This document shows, one piece after another, positions 42,983 through 54,240 of a stretch of 64,000 bases of DNA. The stretch's first letter is position 1, and the number at the start of each line of letters is the position of its first letter. The notes beneath the pieces were generated by a model. That model was not told the origin of the DNA and did not search any database. It worked only from the letters and a program-made list of their open reading frames with translations. The stretch is from assembly GCA_028751875.1 (NCBI GenBank), contig CM054154.1:53841753-53905752 (forward strand), read 5' to 3'. Source of the stretch: Rapana venosa (Eukaryota > Mollusca > Gastropoda > Neogastropoda > Muricidae). The translations under genes were made by a program, and so were the position numbers.

Positions 42983-43150
42983 GTGTGTGTGTTTGTGTGT
43001 GTGTGTGTGGGGGGGGGGGCATGTTAACTGTTTGTTGCTGTAGAGTGATGATGCTGGTGAACAGCCTACAGTACCCCACAACGCTTGATCAACCAATGAA
43101 TTCTCTGTCCCTTTTAAGAGACACACTCATGCTTGCGCGCGCGCGCACGC

Positions 43151-43187
<37 letters not shown>

Positions 43188-43200
43188 GAGAGAGGGGGGT
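42983..43200. repeat. (GT)n + G-run and (CA)n patches
   Basis: (GT)n at 42,983-43,008 runs into G11 (43,009-43,019). (GC)n/(AC)n alternation lies at 43,135-43,182, then a GAGAGGGGGG patch. No gene. Confidence 0.9.
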
Positions 43201-43572
43201 GGGGTCGGAGACAAACAGTGAGAGAGCAAACTGTCATGGTTCCATAATTCCGCGCGTAATTCCACGCATAACTCCGTGCTGGTTCTGTGTGCTAGTGTAT
43301 TTCTCTGTCACATACGCATTTTTCACGTATTTGGTGAACTCCAGCCTAGTGGCTTTCACATTCCCTTTTCTCTGCAATTTTGCATGCAGGTTAGCCTCTC
43401 GTGAAGTTCCTGGTCGTGAGTTAGGGTTTGCTTCATCAGCTGAGTAGCAGCAGCTTTAAATAGGAGGAGGTCTTGACTTGAGTTAGGAGGAGGAGAGTCA
43501 GTCTTTGGCTGAAGAAGTTCGTTGGTCGCTGTTCTAGGGTTGGCCGTTGGGCGCCGCGTGGTGTCGCTCTAT

Positions 43573-43870
43573 TTGGAGAGCAGGGGGGAGCAGTGCCTTG
43601 AAGTAGTTCAGGCTCCTGTGAACCCGGTCTTCGTTCTTCGTTGTTGCATCATGTCTGTCCTGTCTACGTCTTTCTTGAGGTGCAGGAGTGCACCGTTCTT
43701 CCTGGGATGTTGTGTCTCCTCTTGGAGAGCAGAGGGAAGCATTCATCCTTGAAGTAGTTCAGGCTCCCAATAACCCAGTCTATCTTCTTCGTTTGTGCTG
43801 TCCATCTTGTCAACGTCTTCCTTGGGGTGCAGGACTGCTCCCTATTCCTTCCCAGTGACAGGTGATGGTC
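43573..43870 (+). repeat. Tandem duplication, period about 149 bases, two copies
   Basis: TTGGAGAGCAG at 43,573 recurs as TTGGAGAGCAG at 43,722. CCTTGAAGTAGTTCAGGCTC occurs in both, as do CTTGAGGTGCAGGAGTGC and CTTGGGGTGCAGGACTGC. Copies are about 75-80 percent alike by eye. Position downstream of the TATA-like box suggests a 5' untranslated or enhancer repeat of the LTR. Confidence 0.8.
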
Positions 43871-44539
43871 TTTCTGTAGATGTGGTTGATTTCTGTGGTG
43901 GTTCGTTGTGGTTGTTGTTGACTGTGTCTTGTGTGCGTAGTTGACTGGTTCTTGAAGAAATTAGTGTAGTGTGCATTTGAGGGAGGTTTCCTAATTATTA
44001 AGGTTTATGTTCTGTTAGATAGACATAAAATTATCCTTTAGTGAACGGTAGGATGTTACCTTTAATGTATGTTTTTAAATGCTTATGTTTTTGTCTAGAG
44101 AGAGTTCTTACTTGTGTTTAGAACACTCAATATTTCTTAAGTTTAAATTGATTGGTTGATTCCTAAGTAATTTGGGATTGAGTGCAGTTTTGTGTATTTA
44201 ACAGTTGTATGTGGTTGTTATTGTTTTTCTTTAAGAGTAATTCTCTTTTGTGGAAGAATGTTTTTAAAAGTATGTTAACGTAACTGAATTTGAACATAAA
44301 TGATTAAAGAATAGACATCAGTTCTCGTTTAGATTCTAAAATGTAGATGTTTTCTTGGGTGGATAGGGTGGAGTCTTTGGGTGTAAATAGACAATTTGTC
44401 AACCTAGAGGATGCAAGGGAAGTAACCCTAGATACCATAGTGCTAGTTATGGGTGTATGCTTAGGAATGGCCATTATTTATTTATTTGGGTTTGTTTTGC
44501 TGCGTCATCTTCTGTGACGTCCCCCGTCCTGCTGTTCCC

Positions 44540-45236
44540 ACGCCACTCATTCCAATCTGCCCGCCACAACTATACCCAGATTCGTTATGTCGCATCCTCA
44601 GGGATGAAAGTCGACAGGGAGCCCATCACCTACTAAGCCCCCTACTAACGACAGTATTAGCTCAGTCGCGGAGCCACACTGAGTGAGATGCCCACCCGAG
44701 GTGGCAACCACCACAACGCCCCTCCAACTCATGTTGTCTGCTGCAAATCTCCAACCCCAAAGGCTTTGACACAAACTCACCACAGGCACAGAAGTGTATG
44801 GGCAAACCAAATCTGAGGTCACCATGAGGCCAGAGCAACTGAGACCACAGAATCAGAGGCATTTTTTTGTATTGCATGATGATCAATGACAATGAGGATG
44901 ACATGATGCTGCTGTGGAGGTGCATGTGCTTTGAGACTACTTGATAGGGTTGTACTCTACGCTTACTATCAATATATCCCGGCGTCAACCAGGCCAGAGA
45001 GATACAGACACCTGCAGAGTTTGTCAGCTAATTTGAGCAACACTCTCAAACTCGCATCTGTTAAGTGGATGAAGCCCGACTGTGTGGTCCCAGTCTTCCC
45101 ACTGAGCCCACAGCACACTCACTCTGGGTAGGAGTCCGAAAAATCCTTATGACTCTTATGGGAATGAAACCTGCAACCTTCCAGTCCGTAACCCAAGGCT
45201 CTAACCACTGCGCCATAGCAGCTGGTCAGAAATAGC
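44540..45236 (-). mobile_element. tRNA-derived SINE (SINE-2) inserted in the LTR
   Basis: Minus-strand head CTATGGCGCAGTGGTTAGAG (45,219-45,200) is a good A box; TTGCAGGTTTCATTCC (45,176-45,161) is a slightly decayed B box. The tRNA-like part spans about 75 bases and is followed by GACTCCTACCCAGAGTGAGT and a long body. The 3' limit is uncertain. Unlike SINE-1, this family is present once in the window. Not a functional tRNA: the acceptor stem does not close. Confidence 0.6.
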
Positions 45237-45794
45237 GAGTATTACCTAATCCAGGTTCTTGTGGGTGCCTCCAGTAGTGGAGTCGTGCCTGGAGAGGGTA
45301 CTGCCTGGAGTGCCCTGAAGGGAGTCACTGGTGGTTTGTCCTTGACCCTTCGGAATCCCCATCTTCCTTTATTCCCCCCCCCCCCTCCCCCCGCTCCCTT
45401 CCCTGGACCCACCTCTTTTCCCCACGACCCGTTTCCCTTCTCCCCATCGCCCGGCCACCTTTAGCCTGCCCTGAGGATCTCTGTGGCCTGAGAGCTATGC
45501 AAGGATGCCGTGTGCTGAAGTGCTGAGATTGTGAGAGGAGTGGGAGGCGAGCATCTCTCGAGTTGGACTCAGAACTGTTAGGGAAGAGGGGAGGGGAATA
45601 TAAGATTAAATCCTAGAGAGTGTTTTTGGAAGTTGAATTTGTGTGTTTAAAAAGTATTTGTCTGGTGGGATTGTATTTTGAAAGGTTAACAGTAAAGTCT
45701 GGAACTTTTCTTCTGTGTCCTGTGTTTGTTGTTGTTGGGAAGATAGAGAGGGAATGGGTGGGGGTTTAGCCACAATCCCTTATGGAGTGTGACA

Positions 45795-46117
45795 ATGGTG
45801 GAGATGCAGCGTAACTGTTAGGTTAGCTGGGTTGTGGGGTTGGTGTCCTGTTTTGTTTGTCTTGTTTTCATAGGACGAGAATTTCTACAGTTGTTTTCTT
45901 TTTCCCTTTTCACCCCTTTTGATTCTTTGGACTTGTTAGTTGAAGGAAATGTAGAGTGACTTTGTCTCTGGTTATCAGTGTCTTCGAGGTTCAAACCTTG
46001 TGGTAAGAGTAAGATATTGTGGGTTTCTACTCCTCTTGATATTATAAGCTTGACAAGGCCAGGTAGACTTTTTCTTGGGGGTAACTCTCTCCTTGAGGAT
46101 AAATCTCTTTTAGTAGA
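45795..46117 (+). other. Primer binding site and gypsy leader
   Basis: TGGTGGAGATGCAGCG (45,796-45,811) begins with TGG, the complement of a tRNA CCA end, directly after the putative LTR end. This is where reverse transcription would be primed. The leader to the gag ATG is about 300 bases and GT-rich. Confidence 0.55.
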
Positions 46118-47230
46118 ATGCCTACCTGTAGGAATACCACTAGTGTGCCAGCCACTCCAGGTTCCAAGACTGAAGAGACAAAAGAGGAAGAGTCTCCTGG
46201 AGTGTTTGAGAAGGACAAGCTGTCTGGCTGGGTGAAGGAAAGGCTAGGAGGTGACTTTTCAGACTCTCCAGGGAGCCAAGGCAAAAGTAAGGCCGCTGTT
46301 TCTGATGAGGACCCTTATGCTAAGTTCCGCAGGTTGGGCTCTGAGTTAGGGTTGTCGGGGAATATGGATGCAGTAGAGAAGGAAAGAAGCTAGGAGGCTG
46401 GAAGAGAATGAAGAGGCTAGGCGTTTGAAAGAAGAAGAGATGAGTTACAGAGAGGCAGAAAGGGTGGAGGAAAGATATAGTTTTAAAAGAAAGCTAGAGC
46501 TGAAGCAGGAAGAGATCTCAGTCCGCAGTGATCAGCAGTTCAGCATCCAACCCTTTGATGAGAAGGATGATCTAGATGCATTTTGAGCGCACTTTGAGCG
46601 TATAGAGGGCTAAACAAGTGGAAGCATAACACTCGGGCTGCACATTTGCTGATGCTTCTGCAGGGTCGAGCTAGGGATGTTTGCCTGTGTCTTTCTCCCG
46701 AGGACGTGCAGAGTTACAACATTCTGAAAGCCACTCTCTTGCGAGTGTTTTGCCTCTATGCAGATTCGTACTGGAAAAATTCCGGTCTATCAGAAGGCCG
46801 TCGAGGAATCCTTTGAACAGTTTCTGTCTCGCCTGAAGACATGCCTCTCTCGCTGGTATCTGGCAAGCGGTTGAGATGAGAATAGGGTAGAGGACATAAA
46901 GGACTTGTTTCTGCATGAGCAGCTACTCTCGACACTAATACTCAAGCTAGTCACTGAGGTCCAGAAAGAAGAACCCGGGAAGGCCGAAGACATTGCTCCA
47001 ATCACAACAAAGATTGTCATAGCAAAAAGGGCAGGCAGGTTAGCTAAGGCAGAGCTCAAGAAAAGAAATTCAGACAGGAAGAAAGGGGAAGTCCCAGTTT
47101 GCCAGGTCTCAGCAGGGTTTAGGACCTGTCAGGAGTTCCGAAGGGAGACCTAGCAGAGGGGAAGCACATCAGCCACCTGTTTGTTTCAAGTGCGGGAAGG
47201 TGGTCATCTTGCTAGGGAGTGATATTGTCA
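46118..47230 (+). pseudogene. Ty3/gypsy-like gag, broken
   Basis: MPTCRNTTSVPATPGSKTEE (46,118) begins an acidic N-terminus (91 codons). After a shift: EEARRLKEEE and REAERVEERYSFKRKLELKQ, a charged helix. Then FSIQPFDEKDDLDAF, stop, HFERIEG, and HTRAAHLLMLLQGRARDVCL with LSPEDVQSYNILKATLL; then KAVEESFEQFLSRLKTCLSR and DIKDLFLHEQLLS. These match the gag capsid-like (SCAN-related) order FD....L..F..FE, GRA.DVY..L, E.F..RL...L.RW. A zinc knuckle is visible as CFKCGK (47,184), with GHLARE one base out of frame and the last Cys replaced by TGA. No protease, RT or integrase follows: 3'-truncated. Confidence 0.75.
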
Positions 47231-47652
<422 letters not shown>

Positions 47653-47755
47653 CAGCATATAAGTATGGTGTATTTCTGTGTTTGTCTAATTTTGTGTATA
47701 CTAGTAACAAGAGAGAAGTATGACACATAGAAGGGGACAGACAGAGACAGAGATT

Positions 47756-47862
47756 AAATCAAATGAAATAAAATCCAATTCTTTTATTTCGAGGATAATG
47801 AATAAGCACTTGTGTGCTTTTTTATATCCAGTCCCCGCCCTTATAAGGGATTTAATCATTAG
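47756..47862 (-). mobile_element. SINE-1 3' end fragment
   Basis: Plus strand TTTTATTTCGAGGATAATGA then ATAAGCACTTGTGTGCTTTT and TCCAGTCCCCGCCC matches the 3' domain of the SINE at 26,140-26,200 in the same orientation. The tail is an AAATAAAATC-like stretch (47,764-47,776 on the plus strand). The tRNA head is absent. Confidence 0.7.
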
Positions 47863-48327
47863 AATAAACAATAACAAGAGACAGAGTCCATGCGATATGA
47901 TGACAGAGCCACATGCACAAAGTTTTCGATTTAAAGCATGAGAAGAGAACACAGAATAAAACAAACACGCCTTGAGATATTGCGACGCTGACATCATCAT
48001 CATCAAACATCTTCACGTGATGTATACTAACTTCCCTAAATGAACGCCTATGTCTTATGTGTTTCCCCATAAATGCAGAGAAAAACGTAAAGCAGCGGAG
48101 TGGCTAACATCAGCCGCTTGTCCTCATACGATTCTCTGTGTGTTTGTTGTTGCAGCTGCTGCTGCTGTTGTTTGTTTGTTTGTTTGTTGTTTTAACAACT
48201 CTTACCAAATATGAGTTACTGGAAGGTTCTTTTACCTATCTGTATGTGTGACTCTCCCTCGCTCTCTCGCTCTCTGTGAGTGGGTCTCTACTATACTCCT
48301 CTCCTACTGACTGCACAGAAGTTTGAC
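47863..48327. other. Intergenic before LINE copy A5
   Basis: No credible gene. It includes a CTG/TTTG patch at 48,154-48,190. Confidence 0.45.
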
Positions 48328-50500
48328 ATGAATGCTTGCTCTGAAGAACCAAACCTCTTCCAGTTGTTCGAATGGAGATTTGCACAGCTGATGAACAGCT
48401 TCCAGCTAAACACAACAAACTTGAATAGAACATTGGAAGAAGAATTTCGTTGTCAGGAAGAACATTTCCGACATCTCACTACGGAACTGGTTGAAGTGAA
48501 GAAAGGCACACAAAAGAATCCTGAGGATGTTCTTGAGCTTCAAGATGACAGGGACGCCATCGTGGAGCGGTTAGACTAACTGAACCAAACATTAGATGCT
48601 GTGGAAGCGCAAAATATTAGATGCAATCTAAGATTCTTTGGTGTTGAAGAAATCAGAAGAGGGACAGAACTGACCAGTGAAGCACTGATTGTAGAAGTCT
48701 TGAAACTCCACTCCTCCAGTCACGAGCTGTGGCAGACGTCAGACATCAGAAGTGCCTATAGGATAGGCAGTCCACGTCAGGACAACTCTCCACGTCCACT
48801 CTTAGTCCAGTTTTGTCGATGGGGGGACAAGCTGGCTATCTTAAGAGACCAGGAGCTGCGTGAGAGACTTCGGCAAAGCAGCATCAGAGTGACCTCAGAC
48901 CTTACATCTCATCAGAAGACCATGGTGGATTTCCACAGAGACCAAGGCAAACTGGCGTACTTCTTCATTGGAAAGCTGCATGTGAAAGAGAGATCACTAA
49001 CACAGCCAGGGCACAGATTCAAACACCGAAACCCATCCAATTATCCAAAGCCAGAGGTCAGCAACAATCTTCTGATGGCTGGAGAATGGCTACATTCGCT
49101 CCGTGGGCAATCTGGTAGGATGGGAAGCAGTAGGCGTGACCATGGTGAGAGCAGAGAGAATAACAGACATCTGCAAAAGAGGATGCTGAATAAATCCCCA
49201 GTTGTCCTTGAAAATGCTTGCCAGGAACAGGGGCCATGGGAACATCTGGGTCATCAGAAGTGGAGGGAAAGACACATTAACGCCAGGAACAGATCTTGGA
49301 GTCATGCTGCATCCCTTGCTGCTGAAGGGCAACGAAGCAGACGAGAAAGGCAGGATGCTCCTCCTCTTCCCCTGCTGTGGAGGAGCGAGGGAGCAGATGG
49401 GAAAGAGAGAGCAACTCCTGCTCCTCCTCCCCCTGCTGCTGAAGGACGACGGAGCAGACGGGAAGAAGACACTGCCCCTGCTGCGGAAGGACTGTGGCTC
49501 AGACAGGAAAGACAGGATGCTCCTGACTACGGGCGATCACGTAGCAGTGACTGGTCTGTGGGCGGTATGTACAGCCATCAGTTCAGAGCAGTTGCCCCAG
49601 GTATGTGGTCATACAGTCAGGCAGTGCAGAAAACACATGCACCAGGGAGAAAGACTAAAATGTACAACAGGCCCATTCATAAAACCCAAGCAAGTTACAG
49701 CCATTCAGAACATACAGAGGGAGGATATTCTAAAATCAGACATACTTCCAAGCAAAGCATTAACAGCACAGTAAATGCTGACAATGTTGAAGACACATAC
49801 ACTGAACATTCACTGACTGATGACGAAGACAAAGATGACACAGAACAGGACAATAAAGACAGATATGACAAAAGAAGTTACTGCATAAAAGATGTTCTCG
49901 CTTCGGGTGCAGAGAATTTTGACACCAAAGATCAAAATGAGCTGACTGTTGAATCAGATCTGGCCAAATCCTCAGGTCAGGCTAAGAAAGTTTTGTTTTT
50001 TTTAGAAAAATAGCAGAAAGTGATACAGCTTGTGAGGGCATAGAGGCTGACACAGAATCCAGAGAGTATGATACAGAAGACAGACAGGGACCAATGGAAA
50101 AGGCTGATGATGAACAAAGGGAGGTAGATAGCAGTCAAGAGAGGACTGACAGACAACAGGACAGAAATGAGACCATGGACGTAAATACAGGGGACAAACT
50201 TGAGACATCTGATACTGTTCAGACAGAGCTAGAGACAGAGAAAGAGCAAAACGAAACAGCAGGACTCGACTCCCTGCTGATACTGACAATGCCATGTCAC
50301 AAATGCAACAAACACCTGCAAAAAATACAATCTCAGCGTCCTTCCCCTAATAAAAGTAGGAAAAAGAAGGCCGGCAGAACAAGAACAACCAATCAAAGCA
50401 GCAGCATCAACAGCTTTCAACGCATGATGTCAAGTGATCGTAGTCAAGGTGCACATGACAGGGGACGCACCAGATCTCGAACTCAACGTGGCCGATCACA
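48328..50500 (+). pseudogene. Family A copy A5: ORF1 (coiled coil, RRM-like, low-complexity and acidic tail)
   Basis: ATG 48,328 (MNACSEEPNLFQLFEWRFAQ) opens 83 codons of amphipathic coiled coil (TTELVEVKKGTQKNPEDVLE). One TAA (48,577-48,579) interrupts it; 470 codons follow in the same frame (48,601-50,013): NIRCNLRFFGVEEIRRGTEL (RRM-like), IRSAYRIGSPRQ, RPLLVQFCRWGDKLAILRDQ, LRERLRQSSIRVTSDLTSHQ, GKLAYFFIGKLHVKERS. Then a pro/glu/arg-rich middle (49,300-49,560) with about 60-base internal repeats, and an acidic tail. A frameshift near 50,010 leads to the last part (50,094-50,480; RQQDRNETMDVNTGDKLETS). It is cut by a (CA)n array where ORF2 should follow. Best preserved ORF1 of family A. Confidence 0.82.
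49310..49540 (+). repeat. In-frame tandem repeats in the ORF1 low-complexity region
   Basis: The word GCTGCTGAAGG...CGAAGCAGACGAGAAAGG recurs with variation at about 49,318, 49,376, 49,434 and 49,482 (spacing near 58, later 48). It encodes variants of AAEGQRSRRERQDAPPLPL. Expansion is in frame, which suggests it arose while the ORF was coding. Confidence 0.65.
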
Positions 50501-50906
50501 CAAACACACACACACACATGTTCACACATGCATACACGGGCACATACGCATACACGCACGCACACACGTGTGCGCGAACACACACCACGCGCAAACGCAC
50601 ACTCGCGCGCCCACGCACGCACGCACACTCACATCCCCGCACACACACACACAATAACACACACACACACCACACACACGCATGCATGCAGGGATGCACA
50701 CACACACACACATTCACACAAAGTAGATCTCTCCCCCCCTTCTCTCTCTCTCTCTCTCTCCTCCCCCCCCCCCCCCCTCTCCTCTCTCCTCCCCCCCCCC
50801 CCCTCTCTCTCTCTCTCTCTTATTCAGTCTCCTATTTTAGGGTTGTCTGAAGACTGACTGACTGACTGACTGACTAACTTACACACACACACACACACAC
50901 ACACAC

Positions 50907-50946
<40 letters not shown>

Positions 50947-50947
50947 G

Positions 50948-51024
<77 letters not shown>
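50500..51024. repeat. Compound (CA)n-(TC/C)n-(CTGA)n-(CA)n-(GA)n array
   Basis: CA/CG-rich at 50,500-50,722, pyrimidine with C-runs at 50,732-50,820, CTGA x5 at 50,852-50,872, (CA)n 50,881-50,942, (GA)n 50,951-51,024. It removes the 3' part of LINE copy A5. Confidence 0.95.
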
Positions 51025-51029
<5 letters not shown>

Positions 51030-51484
51030 CTCAGCCCTTCGTTTCTTGGGAAACACCGTGTTTGTAAAAAAAAAAAGTTTAAAATTAGTTAACCTAATTA
51101 GCTGTACAACCGTCACCACAAACAAGTAAAGCAGGTATTAAAGTTTTGTTCACTAAAGTATGAGTACTGTAAAAATCAAGTAGGACATCCAGCAGCGAAT
51201 GATAAATAAGCCTTTCAAATAGAAATTCGCCCAGTTGCTAATAGACAGCAAAGAAGGAATGTGTGCTGGCACCGCGAGACGCTGGACTTGGACCCCTGAC
51301 CGTGCGGTGCCTAGATAGCAGCCAGATGGTATTTAGGTTACGGAGCGAAAGTGCCAGCCGCAAACTAAAGAGTCGGGTTTTTCCTGTTTTGAGCAGCCGT
51401 GTGCCCCAATGACTGCTCAAGGAAGAGAAGAAGATAAACTGCTGCCATTTTCTTCAAATCCTTGGATCGGATTTTCTTCTATCA
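51025..51484. other. Intergenic; no gene recognised
   Basis: Ordinary composition, frames under 70 codons without motifs. Confidence 0.5.
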
Positions 51485-51720
51485 GGGGCTAGTGTTTAGA
51501 GCGATGAGTTCGTGATCTGACAGCTCGTGTTCGAGGCACCCCTTGTAGAGGATTTTTTTCCCCTAGAGTTAACATCATTACCGACTTCACTCCCCTGAAA
51601 GTCCTTGGGATAAGATTATAAACCGAGGTCCTGTGTGCGACCGCACGCAAGACACTTTGCATACACTTTAGAACCTGTTCCACCTTTCAGAAGTGTAGAC
51701 CAGTGCATTGCAAGTAAGAA
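51485..51720 (+). mobile_element. SINE-1 copy, plus strand, 3'-truncated
   Basis: GGATTTTTTTCCCCTAGAGTTAACATCA, TATAAACCGAGGTCCTGTGTG and CCTGTTCCACCTTTCAGAAG match the minus-strand body at 26,390-26,240 in order. Upstream GGGGCTAGTGTTTAGAGCGA (51,485-51,504) is the decayed A box; CTCGTGTTCGAGGC (51,524-51,537) the B box. The (AAAAT)n end is missing. Confidence 0.75.
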
Positions 51721-52254
51721 AGGATGACCACATTTCAAAAAACGCATGCACACTAGTGTCGTCTTTAGACATCATCCCAGAAGTCGGAATTCGGCTGCCT
51801 TAGTGATGGGCACAAAACGGGCGGCATGCGCAAAATCACACGAGTGGTGAACATCGGATCTCTAGCCAAGAAATGGAAAGAAATTGAATAGTAGTGGCTT
51901 GAACTGAAAAGAGGAGAGAGAGAATCACCACCAATAAAATTATACCTTGGGGGGCAGAGACAGGCAGCCAATGAAGAGATAGGTTGTGCAGTCACGTACA
52001 GTGGCCATCATACCTGGAAAAACTTTCTGACCCAAGTGGACATCAAACATTTTTCATCCACCATCTTCAGACTTTTCCTCTCTCCCCTTTTCCCCAGCTC
52101 CCTCCCCCTTCCCCCACCCGATTCCCACTCTTAACCCACTCATTTTCTGCCTCTGTCATGACATCAAATCTATATATGAAATCCACCATTCCTACTCCCC
52201 TCCCCCCACCTCCCAGCCTCTTTTTTTCACATAATTATGCATACTTCTTTAAGA
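51721..52254. other. Intergenic; no gene recognised
   Basis: Ordinary composition with C-rich patches at 52,080-52,215. No motif-bearing frame. Confidence 0.5.
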
Positions 52255-52630
52255 TTCACAGAGAGAAAAACATAGGAGAAGAAGAGGAAATAGAGGAAAA
52301 AGAAAAGGGGCAGGAGAGGAAGAGGACAATAATTATAAGAAGGAGGAGGAAAAAGAAGAAGACTGAGAAGAAGAGGAAGATTGATATGAATATGAAGGAA
52401 AATATTACGAAAAAGAAGACAAGAAGTAGAGGAGGAAGAAGAAGCAGGGTAGAATGCTGAAAGAAGAAACAAAATTACACCAAGAAAGAAAAACAAAAAA
52501 AAAGGCAATAAAAAAGAATGAGAGAAACAAAGACACAAACAAGGAACAAAAAAAGGAAAACAAAAAAGAAAGATGAAAATAATAATAAAATAAATAGAAG
52601 AAATAACTGTAAAAGCATGGAGGTGGGCAA
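52255..52630. repeat. About 375-base polypurine tract (plus strand)
   Basis: Over 90 percent A/G on the plus strand, built of GAAGAAGAGGA, AAAGAAAAAG and similar words, without a fixed unit. Such mirror-like purine tracts can adopt triplex (H-DNA) forms. Lys/Glu/Arg and Phe/Leu/Ser frames across it are shadows. Confidence 0.85.
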
Positions 52631-53690
52631 TAAATTCAGGCAGGACTTGAAACAGAAATGTTTCAGAGAGGAGACTGACTTCCAGAAAAAGTCCATGGCC
52701 ACTCAGTCTCAGAATGGCTGAGGAAAAACCGCCACACATCAGTCACGTTCCTGCCCTGGCCTTCACTGTGTTTAACTTACCCCCACTTCTCTATCACTTG
52801 CCACCACCCTGTCTCCCATTCTCCCCTTCCACTTCTTCCCTCACTCACCAACCTCGTTATCCTCTTTTATGCTCTCCAGGTCCCTTGGGTATCCCTCTCC
52901 TCAGACGGAAATTGATTGGACAATCATGTGTTTCTCCACTCCATAACTCCATAATCAGCCTGTGAGCAGCATGGGCCTATCTGTTCATTGATTTTCCTCT
53001 TATGTCTCTGAATTTAGCCTCAATGCTCTGTGTGTGTGTCTGTGTGTGCACATGCACATAGGTACATGTATGTACAGGGGATAAGGGAATCACTGTGAAT
53101 TTTACAGATAAGCCAAATGTAGGCTCTTTCTCTTGTTTTTGCAAACTAGCATGACTTTGTCCCATATTTCATTCTAGACAATTCAAGCATGTTTGGTATC
53201 ATATATTTGCTATAAATATACTTCAGTCATAAACTGAACTGTATTTTCTCATACTGTTTAACATTACATTTGGTTATTATATCTGTAACAAACAAAACCC
53301 CATAAAAGTCACCCATCTTTATTACAACCAAGTAATCTTATGTTTGTGACTGTACTGAGAGGCAAGGATAAGGGCAGGTAGGGAAAGAGTGGAACACAAA
53401 ATTCTAGCAACAGCAATTCATAGCAACATGTGTTTACAGCAACCAGACAAAAGAAGACTCAGGCCAGGACAGCAGCTTTTCATCAACTTTTTAGTCAGCC
53501 CTCAGGTAATTTTACTGCTGTAGGGGTGGATGGTCTCTCTGCCCACATGGTAGTTTGTAGACTCTGTCTCTCTAGCCACCCTAACCACCCCTCTATGTAT
53601 ACACGCCACGCGAACTGCATAGACAGCACCACCACACTTGCAGCATCAGCTGATTTGGCTCAAGATGGAGGAAAATTTTGTGTTTTGTTA
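52631..53690. other. Intergenic; no gene recognised
   Basis: Pyrimidine-rich patch at 52,780-52,860, GT-rich patch at 53,028-53,048, otherwise ordinary. No motif-bearing frame. Confidence 0.5.
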
Positions 53691-54240
53691 GTTAGTTCTT
53701 TAGTTTAACATCCTTCCACCAAAAAGTGATATCAGATGGTTAAGTTGTTGTTGTTGTGGACACGTCATCAAGATGGCGGAAAATGCCAACAGCTAAATTT
53801 TCATTGTCAGAGTTTTGTGTATTTTACTCAAAATGACAAGAACCAGAAGCATGAGTGGTGTCGGCACACAGCAAGGAGCAACCCCCATGACAAGCAAAAG
53901 CAAGTCTGTCAGCCAAACGACCCTGAGGAAGAAACCTGACTCCGACTTGAAAAAGCAGTCAGTGGAACAGGCTGTAGCAGATGGTTGTTTGAAAATGTGT
54001 GCTCAACAATAGGAGACTGCAGTGATAAAAATAAAAGTGTTTTTATAATTCCTGTTGCATTGCCAAGTTTCTTTATGTGATTTTTTTTGTAAAAGCATGG
54101 TTGGTGTTTTGAGGGGGTTAATTTTTTTTAAAATTTATTTATCTATTTTTTGTTGTTAATAAGACACCCACCCCTCCATTTGTTCCCCCTGGTCTAATAT
54201 CACTAGAAGTGAACAGACGTAAAATTGAAGTCAACAACAA
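53691..54240. repeat. 550-base segment bounded by inverted copies of the 45-base motif
   Basis: Left: GTTCTTTAGTTTAACATCCT then AAAAGTGATATCAGATGG (53,691-53,739, plus). Right: GGTCTAATATCACTAGAAGT then GAACAGACGTAAAATTGAAG (54,191-54,230, minus). The pair could be the terminal inverted repeats of a non-autonomous element, or two independent solo copies. The interior includes the N-terminal ORF1 codons of LINE copy B3 (from 53,826). Confidence 0.5.

Larger units (their letters stand above)
43232..45794 (+). mobile_element. Putative long terminal repeat of a Ty3/gypsy-like element (with nested SINE)
   Basis: Starts TGTCATGG and ends GTGTGACA, giving the 5-base inverted ends TGTCA/TGACA expected of an LTR (TG...CA). 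A TGGTGGAG primer binding site starts two bases after the end and a gag-like gene follows. A TTTAAATA box at 43,455-43,462 could be the TATA box. About 149-base tandem repeats follow at 43,573. The length (2.56 kb) is inflated by a tRNA-SINE (about 44,540-45,236). No second LTR lies in the window, so the call rests on ends, PBS and gag. Confidence 0.55.

Noticed and set aside
45161..45219. Functional tRNA gene on the minus strand
   Set aside because: Good A box but decayed B box and no cloverleaf; interpreted as a SINE head.
44486..45464. Several 65-110 codon frames inside the LTR and SINE-2
   Set aside because: Short, on both strands, no domain; they overlap tRNA-like and LTR sequence.
43232..47230. 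Complete LTR retrotransposon
   Set aside because: No protease, RT, RNase H or integrase follows the gag, and no second LTR is in the window.
52227..52739. 170-codon minus-strand Phe/Leu/Ser-rich frame resembling a membrane protein
   Set aside because: It is the complement of a polypurine tract. The apparent hydrophobicity follows from TTC/TCC/CTT codons.
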